Source: Frigidibacter albus
GTDB lineage: Bacteria > Pseudomonadota > Alphaproteobacteria > Rhodobacterales > Rhodobacteraceae
Assembly (NCBI RefSeq): GCF_009908165.1
Contig: NZ_JAAAUC010000006.1
Span: 124,001-188,000, forward strand
Direction of reading: 5' to 3'
Length of the DNA stretch: 64,000 nucleotides
How positions within the stretch are numbered: position 1 is the stretch's first letter; every line of letters starts with the position of its first letter. The notes under the pieces are model-generated. The model searched no databases and was not told the DNA's origin. It saw only the letters and a list, made by a program, of their open reading frames with translations. A program made the position numbers and the translations under genes. Below, in pieces: positions 30,001-37,706 of this stretch.

Positions 30001-31606
30001 GAAGGTCACGGCGCTGATCGCGCGGCTGCGCCATTCGACGCCGGGGGTGACGCTGATCAGCCCGCCCCCGCACCATGACATCTACTCCATCGAAGACCTT
30101 GCGCAGCTGATCTATGACCTCAAGCAGATCAACCCGCGGGCCAAGGTGACGGTGAAGCTGGTGTCGTCTTCGGGCGTCGGCACCATCGCGGCGGGGGTGG
30201 CGAAGGCCAAGGCCGATGTGATCCTGATCTCGGGCCACAATGGCGGCACCGGGGCCTCTCCGGGCACCAGCATCAAATATGCGGGGCTGCCGTGGGAAAT
30301 GGGCCTGACCGAGGCGCATCAGGTTCTGGCGATGAACAAGCTGCGCGAGCGGATCACCCTGCGCACCGATGGCGGGCTGCGCACCGGGCGCGACATTGTC
30401 ATCGCGGCGATGATGGGAGCCGAGGAATACGGCATCGGCACCGCGGCGCTGATCGCCATGGGCTGCATCATGGTGCGCCAGTGCCAGAGCAACACCTGCC
30501 CGGTGGGCGTGTGTACGCAGGACGAGGCGCTGCGCGCCAAGTTCACCGGCACCGCCGACAAGGTGGTGAACCTGATCACCTTCTATGCGCAGGAAGTGCG
30601 CGAGATCCTGGCAAGCATCGGGGCGCGCAGCCTTGACGAGGTGATCGGGCGGGCGGATCTGCTGACGCAGGTCAGCCGCGGCGCCGCGCATCTGGATGAC
30701 CTCGACCTCAACCCGCTGCTGATCACCGTCGATGGCTGGGACAAGATCGTCTATGACCGCACCAAGCCGCGCACCTTCGTGCCCGATACGCTGGACGCGG
30801 AAATCGTCAAGGATGGTGCGCGGTTCTTCGAGGATGGCGAGAAGATGCAGCTGTCCTATGCGGTGCGCAACACGCACCGGACCATCGGCACCCGCGCGTC
30901 GAGCCACATCGTGCAGAACTTCGGGATGCGCAATGCGCTGCAGCCCGATCATCTGACGGTGAAGCTGTCGGGCAGCTGCGGGCAGTCGCTGGGGGCCTTT
31001 GCGGCACCGGGGCTGAAGATCGAGGTGATGGGCGATGCCAACGACTATGTCGGCAAGGGCCTGTCGGGCGGCACCATCGTGGTGCGTCCGCAGATGTCCT
31101 CGCCGCTGGTGGCGTCGGAAAACACCATCATCGGCAACACCGTGCTCTATGGTGCGACGGATGGCTACCTCTTCGCCGCGGGGCGGGCCGGGGAGCGGTT
31201 CGCGGTGCGCAACTCGGGCGCGAAGGTGGTGATCGAGGGCTGCGGCACCAACGGTTGTGAATACATGACCGGCGGGGTTGCGGTGATCCTGGGGACCGTC
31301 GGCGCGAACTTCGGCGCGGGGATGACCGGGGGCATGGCCTATGTCCACGATCCGCACGGGGTGGCCGAGGACATGATGAACCTTGAAAGCCTGGTGACCT
31401 GCGCCGTCAGCCACCCGCATTGGGAGGCGCAGCTGCGGGGGCTGGTGGAGCGGCACGCCAAGGAAACCGGCAGCCTGAAGGCGCTGGCGATCCTGACCAA
31501 CTGGGCCGAGGAGCGGGCGAATTTCGTGCAGATCTGCCCGAGGGAGATGCTGAACCGGCTGTCACACCCGCTGTCGGACGAGCTGCAGGCGATGCCGGCG
31601 GAGTGA
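27068..31606 (+). CDS. gltB: Glutamate synthase large subunit
   Basis: Alpha subunit of NADPH-GOGAT: glutamine amidotransferase plus synthase. The 1512-aa protein has the Ntn-type Cys34 (ASCGVGLV) after a short propeptide, the FMN-binding synthase domain (HNGGTGASPGTSIKYAG), the 3Fe-4S Cys cluster (CQSNTCPVGVC) and the C-terminal GXGXG beta-helix. The family length is normal. It ends the gltD-X-GFA-gltB group. Expression would be expected to follow nitrogen status, but I see no clear NtrC or sigma-54 site. Confidence 0.98.
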   Translation: MTEYNEAWVREEETKRKWMAENSLYREEDEHASCGVGLVVSIDGVPSRKVVQNGIDALRAVWHRGAVDADGKTGDGAGIHVQIPVRFFYDQVRRTGHEPDMGKLIAVGQVFLPRTDFGAQERCRTIVETEVLRMGHYIYGWRHVPVNTDVLGEKANATRPEIEQILIRCEKDIDDETFERELYVIRRRIEKAAVAAQIAGLYLCSLSCRSIIYKGMMLAEAVSVFYPDLQDERFESAFAIYHQRYSTNTFPQWWLAQPFRMLAHNGEINTLKGNLNWMRSHEIRMASSAFGEAAEDIKPIVPAGSSDSAALDAVFEVMVRSGRSAPMTKTMLVPEAWSKTTGEMPKAWQDMYAYCNAVMEPWDGPAALAMTDGRWVCGGLDRNGLRPLRYVVTGDGLLIAGSEAGMVPVDETRVKEKGALGPGQMIAVDMKGGRLYHDREIKDRLAGSQPFGEWIEKVVDLNAHLRHIPETHLFEGAELRKRQIAAGYTLEELEQVLAPMAEDGKEMIASMGDDTPAAVLSSVYRPLSHFFRQNFSQVTNPPIDSLRESRVMSLKTRFGNLKNVLDENSSQTEILVLESPFIANAEFDEMVRQFAAGVAFIDCTFAKGEGQEALRNGLERIRAEAEDAVRSGAGHLVLTDQHQSETRVAMPMILATSAVHSWLTRKGLRTFCSVNVRSAECIDPHYFAVLIGCGATTVNAYLAQDSIADRLSRGLLEGSLVDATRRFRDAVDAGLLKIMAKMGISVISSYRGGLNFEAVGLSRAIVAEYFPGMHSRISGIGLHGIQHKAEEVHAKGWLGGADVMPVGGFYKARRSGEKHAWEAQTMHMLQAACDRASYDLWKQYSAAMRANPPIHLRDLLDIKPLAKAVPIEEVESITSIRKRFVTPGMSLGALGPEAHKTLNVAMNRIGAKSDSGEGGEDPAHFVPEPNGDNPSAKIKQVASGRFGVTAEYLNACEELEIKVAQGAKPGEGGQLPGMKVTALIARLRHSTPGVTLISPPPHHDIYSIEDLAQLIYDLKQINPRAKVTVKLVSSSGVGTIAAGVAKAKADVILISGHNGGTGASPGTSIKYAGLPWEMGLTEAHQVLAMNKLRERITLRTDGGLRTGRDIVIAAMMGAEEYGIGTAALIAMGCIMVRQCQSNTCPVGVCTQDEALRAKFTGTADKVVNLITFYAQEVREILASIGARSLDEVIGRADLLTQVSRGAAHLDDLDLNPLLITVDGWDKIVYDRTKPRTFVPDTLDAEIVKDGARFFEDGEKMQLSYAVRNTHRTIGTRASSHIVQNFGMRNALQPDHLTVKLSGSCGQSLGAFAAPGLKIEVMGDANDYVGKGLSGGTIVVRPQMSSPLVASENTIIGNTVLYGATDGYLFAAGRAGERFAVRNSGAKVVIEGCGTNGCEYMTGGVAVILGTVGANFGAGMTGGMAYVHDPHGVAEDMMNLESLVTCAVSHPHWEAQLRGLVERHAKETGSLKALAILTNWAEERANFVQICPREMLNRLSHPLSDELQAMPAE

Positions 31607-32033
31607 GGCGGTTGGTGTGACCGAAGGGGCCCTGCCGGGGACGGCGGGGCCTTTGCCTCGGCATCCGTCGACTTGGCGAAGGCCATCGCCTTCGCCACTC
31701 CCCGCCCTCTCCACCCACACCGGACGGGCCCCCAAAGGGCCCGGCCAGCGCCCGCCCTCCCGGCCCGGCCCGGCCACGGGCCGGGCGTTCTTCGCGGAAA
31801 TCTTCCACTGGAAGATTTCTTTTCGCTCATCACCCCTTGGCGGGCGCTTCTCGCCCGCCAGGTCGGGCGCTGTCCTCAGCCGGTTTGGTGTTGCCAGCGG
31901 CTCCGGGAGGCATGTTCCGCACGGGCGGGGCGAGTCAGTGCCTCGCCTTATCCCGCCCGAACCGGGCGGTGCGAGGTTTACGGGGGGGGCCGCGGTCAGC
32001 GGCGACTTGACCCTCCGCAGCCGCCTGTGACTT
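31607..32033. other. Intergenic region filled by mosaic repeat A
   Basis: The 427-bp gap between gltB and mtgA contains no credible gene. Most of it is GC-rich palindromic repeat (31673-31980), which includes a 10-bp-arm palindrome at 31798-31818. Confidence 0.75.
31673..31980. repeat. GC-rich mosaic intergenic repeat, copy A
   Basis: The modules in order are the palindrome GGCGAAGGCCATCGCCTTCGCC (about 31675-31696), GGACGGGCCCCCAAAGGGCCCGG (31722-31744), CAGCGCCCGCC with its inverted partner GGCGGGCGCTT/CGGGCGCTGTCC further on, and a final block GCACGGGCGGGGCGAG..CCCGCCCGAACCGGGCGGTG. An extra stretch of about 110 bp carrying AAATCTTCCA-C-TGGAAGATTT is absent from copy B. The modules recur in the same order at 34570. 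Confidence 0.85.
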
Positions 32034-32786
32034 ATGCGAAGGATGGCAATGGCACCCGGATCCAGATCAGCGAAGCCCGGCACCGGGCGCGGCAAGCGGC
32101 GCGCGGCTCCGCAGCCGCTGCGTGCGCGTGCGCTGCGCTTCGCGCTGCAGTGGGTGGCGCGCGCGGCGATGGCGGTGCTTGCGCTGGTGGTGGCCTTCAC
32201 CGTCATCAACCCGATCTGGACGCCCTACATGATCTCGGAACGCCTCCGGCTGGGAAGCCTGCAGCGTGACTGGGTCAGCATGGAGGAGATCGCGCCGGTG
32301 ATGGCGCGGGCGGCGGTTGCGGCGGAGGATGCGAATTTCTGCCTGCACTGGGGCTTTGACATGGCGGCGATCCGCAAGGCGCTGGACGAAGGGCGCCAGC
32401 GCGGCGCCTCGACCATCAGCCAGCAGACCACCAAGAACGTCTTCCTGTGGCAGGGCCGCAGCTGGCCGCGCAAGGCGGCAGAGGCCGTGCTGACCCCGGT
32501 GGTGGAGCTGGTGTGGTCGAAGCGGCGGATCCTCGAGGTCTATCTGAACGTCGCCGAGATGGGTGAGGGCATCTTTGGGGTGGAAGCCGCGGCGCAGGCG
32601 TATTTCGGCGTGTCGGCCGCAAATCTGACGGCGGTGCAGGCGGCGCGGCTGGCGGCGGTGCTGCCGAACCCCAAGGCGCGCGATGCCTCGGCCCTGCCGC
32701 AAGGGCTGCGGCAGCGGGCGGCGGGAATCGCCGATGGGGCGGCAACGATCGGCGCGGACGGGCGCGCGCGCTGTTTCGAGGATTGA
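32034..32786 (+). CDS. mtgA: Monofunctional biosynthetic peptidoglycan transglycosylase
   Basis: GT51 enzyme that polymerises lipid II glycan strands without a transpeptidase domain. The 250-aa protein has one transmembrane helix (about residues 38-60) and the GT51 motifs AAEDANFC (catalytic Glu), [12 protein letters not shown], and [15 protein letters not shown]. The start at 32034 or the ATG at 32043 gives a basic N-terminus; neither has a strong ribosome-binding site. Confidence 0.95.
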   Translation: MRRMAMAPGSRSAKPGTGRGKRRAAPQPLRARALRFALQWVARAAMAVLALVVAFTVINPIWTPYMISERLRLGSLQRDWVSMEEIAPVMARAAVAAEDANFCLHWGFDMAAIRKALDEGRQRGASTISQQTTKNVFLWQGRSWPRKAAEAVLTPVVELVWSKRRILEVYLNVAEMGEGIFGVEAAAQAYFGVSAANLTAVQAARLAAVLPNPKARDASALPQGLRQRAAGIADGAATIGADGRARCFED

Positions 32787-32833
32787 ACCCAAGGCCCCCG
32801 GGGTCTATCACCCGGGGATCCACAACCCAGAGT

Positions 32834-33505
32834 ATGCTTATGGTCCGCCTCTATCATGTTGCGCTGTCGCCCTTTTGCCGCAAGGTCCGCCTGACGCTTG
32901 CCGAGAAGAAGATCGAGGTGGAGCTGGTCGAGGAACGTTATTGGGAGCAGGGGCCGGATTTCCTGCGCCGCAACCCGGCGGGCAAGGTGCCGGTGATGAA
33001 ATGGGACAACCGCACCATGTCGGAAAGCCAGGCGATTTGCGAATGGCTGGACGAGACCATTCCGCAGCCAGCCCTGGTGCCGCGCGACCCCGATGCGCGC
33101 TACGAGGTGCGGCGGCTGTGCGCCTGGTTCGACGACAAGTTCCACGGCGAGGTGACGTCGAAGCTGCTGTATGAGCGGGTGAACAAGAAGATCATGGGTC
33201 TGGGCTACCCGGATTCCAAGGCCGTGAAGGCCGGCTCGGTGCGGATCAAGTATCACCTCGACTACATGGGCTGGCTGCTGGAGCAGCGGCGCTGGCTGGC
33301 CGGGGATGCGATGACGCTGGCCGATTTCGCGGCGGCGGCGCATCTGAGCTGCCTCGACTACAACTCCGACGTGGACTGGAACCGCTCGGCCCCGGTGAAG
33401 GAGTGGTACGCCAAGATCAAGTCGCGCCCCTCGTTCCGGTCGCTGCTGGCCGATCAGGTGCCCGGCTTCCCGCCGCCGGCGCATTATGCCGATCTCGACT
33501 TCTGA
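32834..33505 (+). CDS. Glutathione S-transferase family protein
   Basis: A 223-aa cytosolic GST-like protein: N-terminal thioredoxin fold ([20 protein letters not shown], active-site-like SPFC, cis-Pro in [14 protein letters not shown]) and an all-helical C-terminal domain ([11 protein letters not shown]). The ATG at 32834 or 32840 starts it. Its end overlaps queG by 20 bp, suggesting co-translation. The substrate is unknown. It is one of three GST-family genes in the window. Confidence 0.9.
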   Translation: MLMVRLYHVALSPFCRKVRLTLAEKKIEVELVEERYWEQGPDFLRRNPAGKVPVMKWDNRTMSESQAICEWLDETIPQPALVPRDPDARYEVRRLCAWFDDKFHGEVTSKLLYERVNKKIMGLGYPDSKAVKAGSVRIKYHLDYMGWLLEQRRWLAGDAMTLADFAAAAHLSCLDYNSDVDWNRSAPVKEWYAKIKSRPSFRSLLADQVPGFPPPAHYADLDF

Positions 33506-34544
33506 CCGCCCCGGCGCTGCGCTGAAAGCGCGGCTGGAGGCGCAGGCCTTGGCCGAGGGTTTTGCCAAGATGGGCGTCTGCGCGCCGGATGCGGTGCCCG
33601 AGGCGGCGGGGCGGCTGGCGGCCTTCGTGGCCGAGGGGCGGCACGGGCAGATGGGCTGGATGGCCGAGCGGATGGGCTGGCGCGGTGACCCGGCCGCGCT
33701 GTGGCCCGAGGCGCGGTCGGTGGTGATGCTGGCCGAGGTCTATACGCCGGGGCACGATCCGCTGGCGGTGCTGGAGCGGCCGGAGCGCGGGGCGGTCAGC
33801 GTCTATGCGCAGGGCAAGGATTACCATGATCTGGTGAAGCGGCGGCTGAAGCGGGTCGGGCGCTGGCTGCTGGATCAGGCGGTGGACGGCGAGGCGATCA
33901 AGGTCTTCGTCGATACCGCGCCGGTGATGGAAAAGCCGCTGGCGCAGGCGGCGGGGCTGGGCTGGCAGGGCAAGCACACCAATGTTCTGGGCCGCGATCT
34001 GGGCAGTTGGTTCTTTCTTGGCGCGATCTTCACGACGGTCGACCTGCCCAAGGACGCGGCGGAGCCGGAGCGCTGCGGCAGTTGCACCGCCTGCCTTGAT
34101 ATCTGCCCGACGCGGGCGTTTCCGGCGCCCTTCCAGCTCGACGCGCGGCGCTGCATCTCCTACCTGACCATCGAGCACAAGGGCCCGGTGGACCCCGAGC
34201 TGCGGGCGCTGATGGGCAACCGGATCTATGGCTGCGACGATTGCCTGGCCGTCTGCCCCTGGAACAAGTTCGCCCAAGACGCGACCGAGATGGGCTATAC
34301 CCCGCGCGAGGCAGAGCCGCCGTTGCTGGCCGATCTGGCGATGCTGGATGACGCGGGGTTCCGCGCGCGCTTTGCCGGCAGCCCGATCAAGCGGATCGGG
34401 CGGGACCGGATGGTGCGCAACGTGCTCTATGCGATTGGCAATTCGGGGGATGTGGGTCTGAGGCCGGTGGCCGCGGGGCTGACCGGGGATGCCGATGAGG
34501 CGGTGGCCGATGCGGCGCGGTGGGCGCTGGGGCGGTTGGCGTAG
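33486..34544 (+). CDS. queG: Epoxyqueuosine reductase
   Basis: Cobalamin-dependent iron-sulfur enzyme that performs the last step of tRNA queuosine synthesis. The 352-aa protein has the corrinoid-binding N-terminal region with VDTAPVMEK, two 4Fe-4S motifs ([12 protein letters not shown] and [10 protein letters not shown]) and a C-terminal HEAT-like region ([13 protein letters not shown]). It is coupled to the upstream gst by a 20-bp overlap. Confidence 0.95.
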   Translation: MPISTSDRPGAALKARLEAQALAEGFAKMGVCAPDAVPEAAGRLAAFVAEGRHGQMGWMAERMGWRGDPAALWPEARSVVMLAEVYTPGHDPLAVLERPERGAVSVYAQGKDYHDLVKRRLKRVGRWLLDQAVDGEAIKVFVDTAPVMEKPLAQAAGLGWQGKHTNVLGRDLGSWFFLGAIFTTVDLPKDAAEPERCGSCTACLDICPTRAFPAPFQLDARRCISYLTIEHKGPVDPELRALMGNRIYGCDDCLAVCPWNKFAQDATEMGYTPREAEPPLLADLAMLDDAGFRARFAGSPIKRIGRDRMVRNVLYAIGNSGDVGLRPVAAGLTGDADEAVADAARWALGRLA

Positions 34545-34906
34545 GGGCGGTGGCTAGCCGCGCTTGGTATGGCGAAGGCCATCGCCTTCGCCACGCGGTG
34601 ACTTTTCAGCTTGCACCGGACGGGCCCCCAAAGGGCCCGGACAGCGCCCGCCCCGCCCTCGGCGGGCGCTGTCCTCATACGGTCTCGTGCGGCTGATGGG
34701 ACAGGGAGACATGCCGCGCACGGGCGGGGCGAGGCAGTGCCTCGCCTTGTCCCGCCCGAACCGGGCGGTGGGAAGTCCGTAAAAGGCTCGGAACAGATAT
34801 CAGCCGAAACACGACCTTCGGGCCATAAGGGCTAGGCGCTGCGGGGATTCGGCCCCATGTTCGAAGGGTGGCCGACATGGCCGCGTGACGACCAAAGGAG
34901 GAGATC
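34545..34906. other. Intergenic region filled by mosaic repeat B
   Basis: A 362-bp gap between queG and a short gene at 34907. It holds mosaic repeat B (34570-34775) and an ordinary leader ending in AAAGGAGGAG. Open frames inside the repeat are frame-unstable between copies and lack ribosome-binding sites. Confidence 0.75.
34570..34775. repeat. GC-rich mosaic intergenic repeat, copy B
   Basis: It carries the same ordered modules as copy A: GGCGAAGGCCATCGCCTTCGCC (about 34571-34592), CACCGGACGGGCCCCCAAAGGGCCCGG, CAGCGCCCGCCC with the inverted GGCGGGCGCTGTCC, and GCACGGGCGGGGCGAG..CCCGCCCGAACCGGGCGGTG ending near 34772. It lacks the interior insert of about 110 bp found in copy A. It is in direct orientation relative to A, and the two copies bracket mtgA-gst-queG. 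Confidence 0.85.
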
Positions 34907-35104
34907 ATGACCCGTCATATCGCCGATCGCCGCAGCCCGCCCGAAGCGGGCCGGACGAAACAATTCATCGAGCTTGCGCGCCGCGAGGGCAGCGAAGGCT
35001 CGCATCCGGCCACCCAGGCCCTGCTGCGCCGCCCGCGGCTTGGCGGCGAGACGGCCCGGCGCATGAAGGAATTCCTGCGCATCGAGCGCGGCCATCAGGC
35101 CTGA
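34907..35104 (+). CDS. Short hypothetical protein (65 aa)
   Basis: A small basic, helix-prone protein (MTRHIADRRSPPEAGR.., ending EFLRIERGHQA). Support comes from a near-perfect AAAGGAGGAG ribosome-binding site at ideal spacing before the ATG. It overlaps the 3' end of ohrR on the opposite strand by 10 bp. I recognise no domain. Confidence 0.65.
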   Translation: MTRHIADRRSPPEAGRTKQFIELARREGSEGSHPATQALLRRPRLGGETARRMKEFLRIERGHQA

Positions 35105-35535
35105 TCGTTCTCGCGCAGGATATCGCGCAGGGTGACGATGCTGGCGCGCAGGGCATCCAGCGCCTCGCCGGTCATGCGGGTTTTATCGCCGATGGCGCGG
35201 GAAAACCCGGCCGTTTCCTGCTGTAGCGCGCGGCCAGCTTCGGTGAGCGTCAGGCGCACCTGACGCTCATCCTCCGGATCGCGGGTGCGCACCACGAGCC
35301 CGGCGGCCTCCATCCGTTTGAGCATGGGGGTCAGTGTGTTGCTTTCCAGATGCAGCGCGGCGCCGATCCTGCTCATCGTCTGATCGTCCTCGGCCCAGAG
35401 CAGGGTCAGGACCAAGAACTGCGGATAGGTCAGGCCCGCCGAGTCCAGCATCGGCTTGTAGGCCGCCTGCATGGCGTGATTGGCCGAGTAGAGCGCAAAG
35501 CACAGCATCTGCGGCAGGGGCGGGCTTTCTGTCAT
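35095..35535 (-). CDS. ohrR: MarR-family organic peroxide sensor OhrR
   Basis: Thiol-based repressor of ohr. The 146-aa winged-helix protein has the reactive N-terminal Cys12 in MLCFALYSANHAM, a hallmark of OhrR, and the recognition helix/wing region LESNTLTPMLKRMEAAGLVVRTRDPEDERQ. It is divergent from ohr across a 102-bp region carrying two palindromic sites. Oxidation of the Cys by organic hydroperoxide is known in this family to release DNA. Confidence 0.93.
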   Translation of the reverse strand: MTESPPLPQMLCFALYSANHAMQAAYKPMLDSAGLTYPQFLVLTLLWAEDDQTMSRIGAALHLESNTLTPMLKRMEAAGLVVRTRDPEDERQVRLTLTEAGRALQQETAGFSRAIGDKTRMTGEALDALRASIVTLRDILRENDQA

Positions 35536-35548
35536 GCCTCAAGAATAG

Positions 35549-35624
35549 ATCGCCTGCGATTCTTTCGCAAGGGATTGACTCTTGGCCGGCTACCTATATC
35601 GTGCGCGATACAATCGCAGGCGAT
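35549..35624. promoter_or_regulatory. Two OhrR operator palindromes between ohrR and ohr
   Basis: Two copies of ATCGC-N2-GCGAT occur: ATCGCCTGCGAT at 35549-35560, next to the ohrR start, and ATCGCAGGCGAT at 35613-35624, next to the ohr start. Including flanking bases, the copies are exact inverted images over 13 bp. A -35-like TTGACT is at 35575-35580 and TATATC at 35595-35600, but the 14-bp spacing is short. Binding by OhrR is inferred from position. Confidence 0.75.
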
Positions 35625-35637
35625 AAGGGGAACGCAC

Positions 35638-36066
35638 ATGGTCAAGGACGTGGTTTACCGCACGGTGGCGGAAGCGAAGGGCGGCGGGCGCAACGGCACA
35701 TCGGCGACGCTGGACGGCGCGCTGGCCGTCACGCTGAGCGTGCCGGTGGAGATGGGCGGCGACGGGAAGGGCAACAACCCTGAGCAGCTGTTCGCAGTGG
35801 GCTATGCCGCCTGCTACATGGGCGCGATGCGCTTTGCCGCCAGCAGCGAGAAGATCGGCGAGGTTCCGGCCGATGCCACGGTGCAGGCGCAGGTCGGCAT
35901 CGGCCCGCGCGCCGAGGGCGGCTTTGGCATTGCGGTGACGCTGAAGGTCAGCCTGCCGGGTGTGGACCGGGCGGTGGCCGAGCGCATGGTGGAGCGCGGG
36001 CATTTCATCTGCCCCTATTCCAACGCCATCCGCGGCAATGTGCATGTGGTGACGATTCTGGAATGA
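35638..36066 (+). CDS. ohr: Organic hydroperoxide resistance protein Ohr
   Basis: Thiol peroxidase of the OsmC fold that detoxifies organic and lipid hydroperoxides, reduced by lipoylated proteins in known members. The 142-aa protein has both catalytic Cys contexts, YAACYMGAM and HFICPYSNA. The ATG at 35638 follows AAGGGG. A terminator follows directly downstream. Confidence 0.96.
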   Translation: MVKDVVYRTVAEAKGGGRNGTSATLDGALAVTLSVPVEMGGDGKGNNPEQLFAVGYAACYMGAMRFAASSEKIGEVPADATVQAQVGIGPRAEGGFGIAVTLKVSLPGVDRAVAERMVERGHFICPYSNAIRGNVHVVTILE

Positions 36067-36074
36067 CCGAAACG

Positions 36075-36110
36075 ACAAGGGCCCGGCTCCATGCGGAGCC
36101 GGACCCTTGT
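36075..36110. terminator. Bidirectional terminator between ohr and ilvE
   Basis: ACAAGGG-CCGGCTCC and GGAGCCGG-CCCTTGT pair over about 15 bp around an ATGC loop, with one mismatch, in the 60-bp gap between convergent genes. It is followed by TTT on the plus strand. Confidence 0.75.
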
Positions 36111-36126
36111 TTCCCACGCCATTGCC

Positions 36127-36996
36127 TCAGGCGCGGACCAGCTTCTCGTAGCTTGCCGCCACGTCCAGCGTCAGCGCCCCGACCTCGAAGCTGTAATCGC
36201 CGATCTGGCCGACGGGGGTGACTTCGGCGGCGGTGCCGGTCAGCCAGCACTGTTCGAACCCTTCCAGCTCTGCCGGCATGATATGCCGTTCGTGGACGGT
36301 GACGCCCTTCTCTTTCAGCATCCCGATCACGGTCTGGCGGGTCAGGCCGTTCAGGAAGCAATCGGCCAGCGGGGTATGGACCTCGCCATCCTTGACGAAG
36401 AAGATGTTGGCGCCCGTCGCCTCGGCCACATAGCCGCGATAGTCGAACATCATCGCATCCGAGCAGCCCTTGGCCTCGGCCGCGTGCTTGGACATGGTGC
36501 AGATCATGTAAAGCCCGGCGGCCTTGGCGGCACTGGGGATGGTTTCGGGCGAGGGACGCTTCCACTTGGCGATGTCGAGCCTGGCGCCCTTGGTCTTGGC
36601 GTCGCCATAGTAGTTGCCCCATTCCCAGCCGGCGATGGCCAGGCGAACCGGGTTGCGCTTGGCCGAGACCCCCATATCCTCGCCCGAGCCGCGCCAGGCA
36701 ACGGCGCGGACATAGGCATCGGTCCAGCCATTGGCCTTCAGCATCGCGTATTTCGCGGCTTCGATTTCCTCGACCGAGAAGGGGATCTCCATGTCGAGAA
36801 GTTCTGCCGAGCGGCGCAGGCGTTTGCTGTGCTCCACCCCCTTGAAGATGCGGCCATTGTAGCAGCGCTCGCCCTCGAATACCGAGGAGGCGTAGTGCAG
36901 CGCGTGGGTCAGGACGTGGACGGTGGCGTCGCGCCACTCGACCATCTTGCCGTCCATCCAGATCTTGCCGTCGCGGTCATCATAGGCCCCGGCCAT
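36127..36996 (-). CDS. ilvE: Branched-chain amino acid aminotransferase
   Basis: PLP fold-type IV transaminase for Leu/Ile/Val. The 289-aa protein shows GVEHSKRLRRSAELL, the PLP-lysine context IPSAAKAAG (Lys158) and EATGANIFFVKDG. The ATG at 36996 has AAGGAGGG upstream, which decides it against an upstream in-frame extension. It is divergent from petP across 197 bp. Confidence 0.95.
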   Translation of the reverse strand: MAGAYDDRDGKIWMDGKMVEWRDATVHVLTHALHYASSVFEGERCYNGRIFKGVEHSKRLRRSAELLDMEIPFSVEEIEAAKYAMLKANGWTDAYVRAVAWRGSGEDMGVSAKRNPVRLAIAGWEWGNYYGDAKTKGARLDIAKWKRPSPETIPSAAKAAGLYMICTMSKHAAEAKGCSDAMMFDYRGYVAEATGANIFFVKDGEVHTPLADCFLNGLTRQTVIGMLKEKGVTVHERHIMPAELEGFEQCWLTGTAAEVTPVGQIGDYSFEVGALTLDVAASYEKLVRA

Positions 36997-37132
36997 GTCG
37001 AACCCTCCTTGCGGCACCGGCCGCTTTGTCGCCTGCGGCATCTGCCGCATTATCGAATGTTGCGTGCGCAAGGTCCGCATCGGACATAAAGTTGCGCAAA
37101 TTGCCGGGTTGAGCTACCAATTGATTCTTGGA

Positions 37133-37151
37133 AAGTCAACAAGGCTGACTT
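37133..37151. promoter_or_regulatory. Inverted repeat upstream of petP
   Basis: AAGTCA (37133-37138) and TGACTT (37146-37151), separated by 7 bp, lie 43 bp before the petP start in an AT-rich stretch. It could be an operator for PetP autoregulation or an ilvE regulator; this is position-based inference only. Confidence 0.4.
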
Positions 37152-37193
37152 AAAACAGAGGCAATCAGAAAAAACGTGAACCGGAGGAGCGTG

Positions 37194-37706
37194 ATGGCGG
37201 AAGGTGGAGGCGCGGCCAGCCCGGGCGGCGAGAGCCTGCTGTTCCTGACCGACGAGCAGCTGCGCAAGGGCATCGAGGCGATGTTCTTCGCCTATCGCGG
37301 CTTCACGGCCGATCCGGACCGGATTCTGGAAACCCGCGGCTATGGGCGCGCGCATCACCGCGCCATCCATTTCATCAACCGCCAGCAGGGCCAGACCGTG
37401 AACACGCTGCTGGCGATGCTGGGGGTGACGAAGCAGAGCCTGAACCGGGTGCTGCGTACGCTGATCGAGGACGGGCTGGTGGAAAGCCGGGTCGGGCGCA
37501 AGGACAAGCGCGAGCGGCATCTGTTCCTGACCGAGGATGGGAAGGCGCTGGAACGCTCGCTGTCCGAGGCGCAGCGGGTGCGGATGCGGGCCGCCTACCG
37601 CTCGGCCGGGCCGGCGGCGGTGGCGGGGTTCCGGCAGGTGCTGGAGGCGATGATGGACCCGGACCTGCGCCGGCATTATCAGGCGATGAAGGATAGCGGG
37701 ACATGA
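37194..37706 (+). CDS. petP: MarR-family regulator PetP
   Basis: The 170-aa winged-helix protein (TKQSLNRVLRTLIEDGLVESRVGRKDKRERH) is located directly before an OmpR-family regulator, matching the petP-petR pair of Rhodobacter capsulatus, where PetR is needed for cytochrome bc1 expression. The ATG at 37194 with CGGAGGAG upstream is the start. It overlaps petR by 4 bp. Here petABC lies about 19 kb away rather than adjacent. Confidence 0.85.
   Translation: MAEGGGAASPGGESLLFLTDEQLRKGIEAMFFAYRGFTADPDRILETRGYGRAHHRAIHFINRQQGQTVNTLLAMLGVTKQSLNRVLRTLIEDGLVESRVGRKDKRERHLFLTEDGKALERSLSEAQRVRMRAAYRSAGPAAVAGFRQVLEAMMDPDLRRHYQAMKDSGT

Noticed and set aside
26558-31456. Minus-strand open frame of over 1600 codons opposite gltB
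   Set aside because: It is a mirror of the GC3-rich gltB gene with no start signal or recognisable domain.
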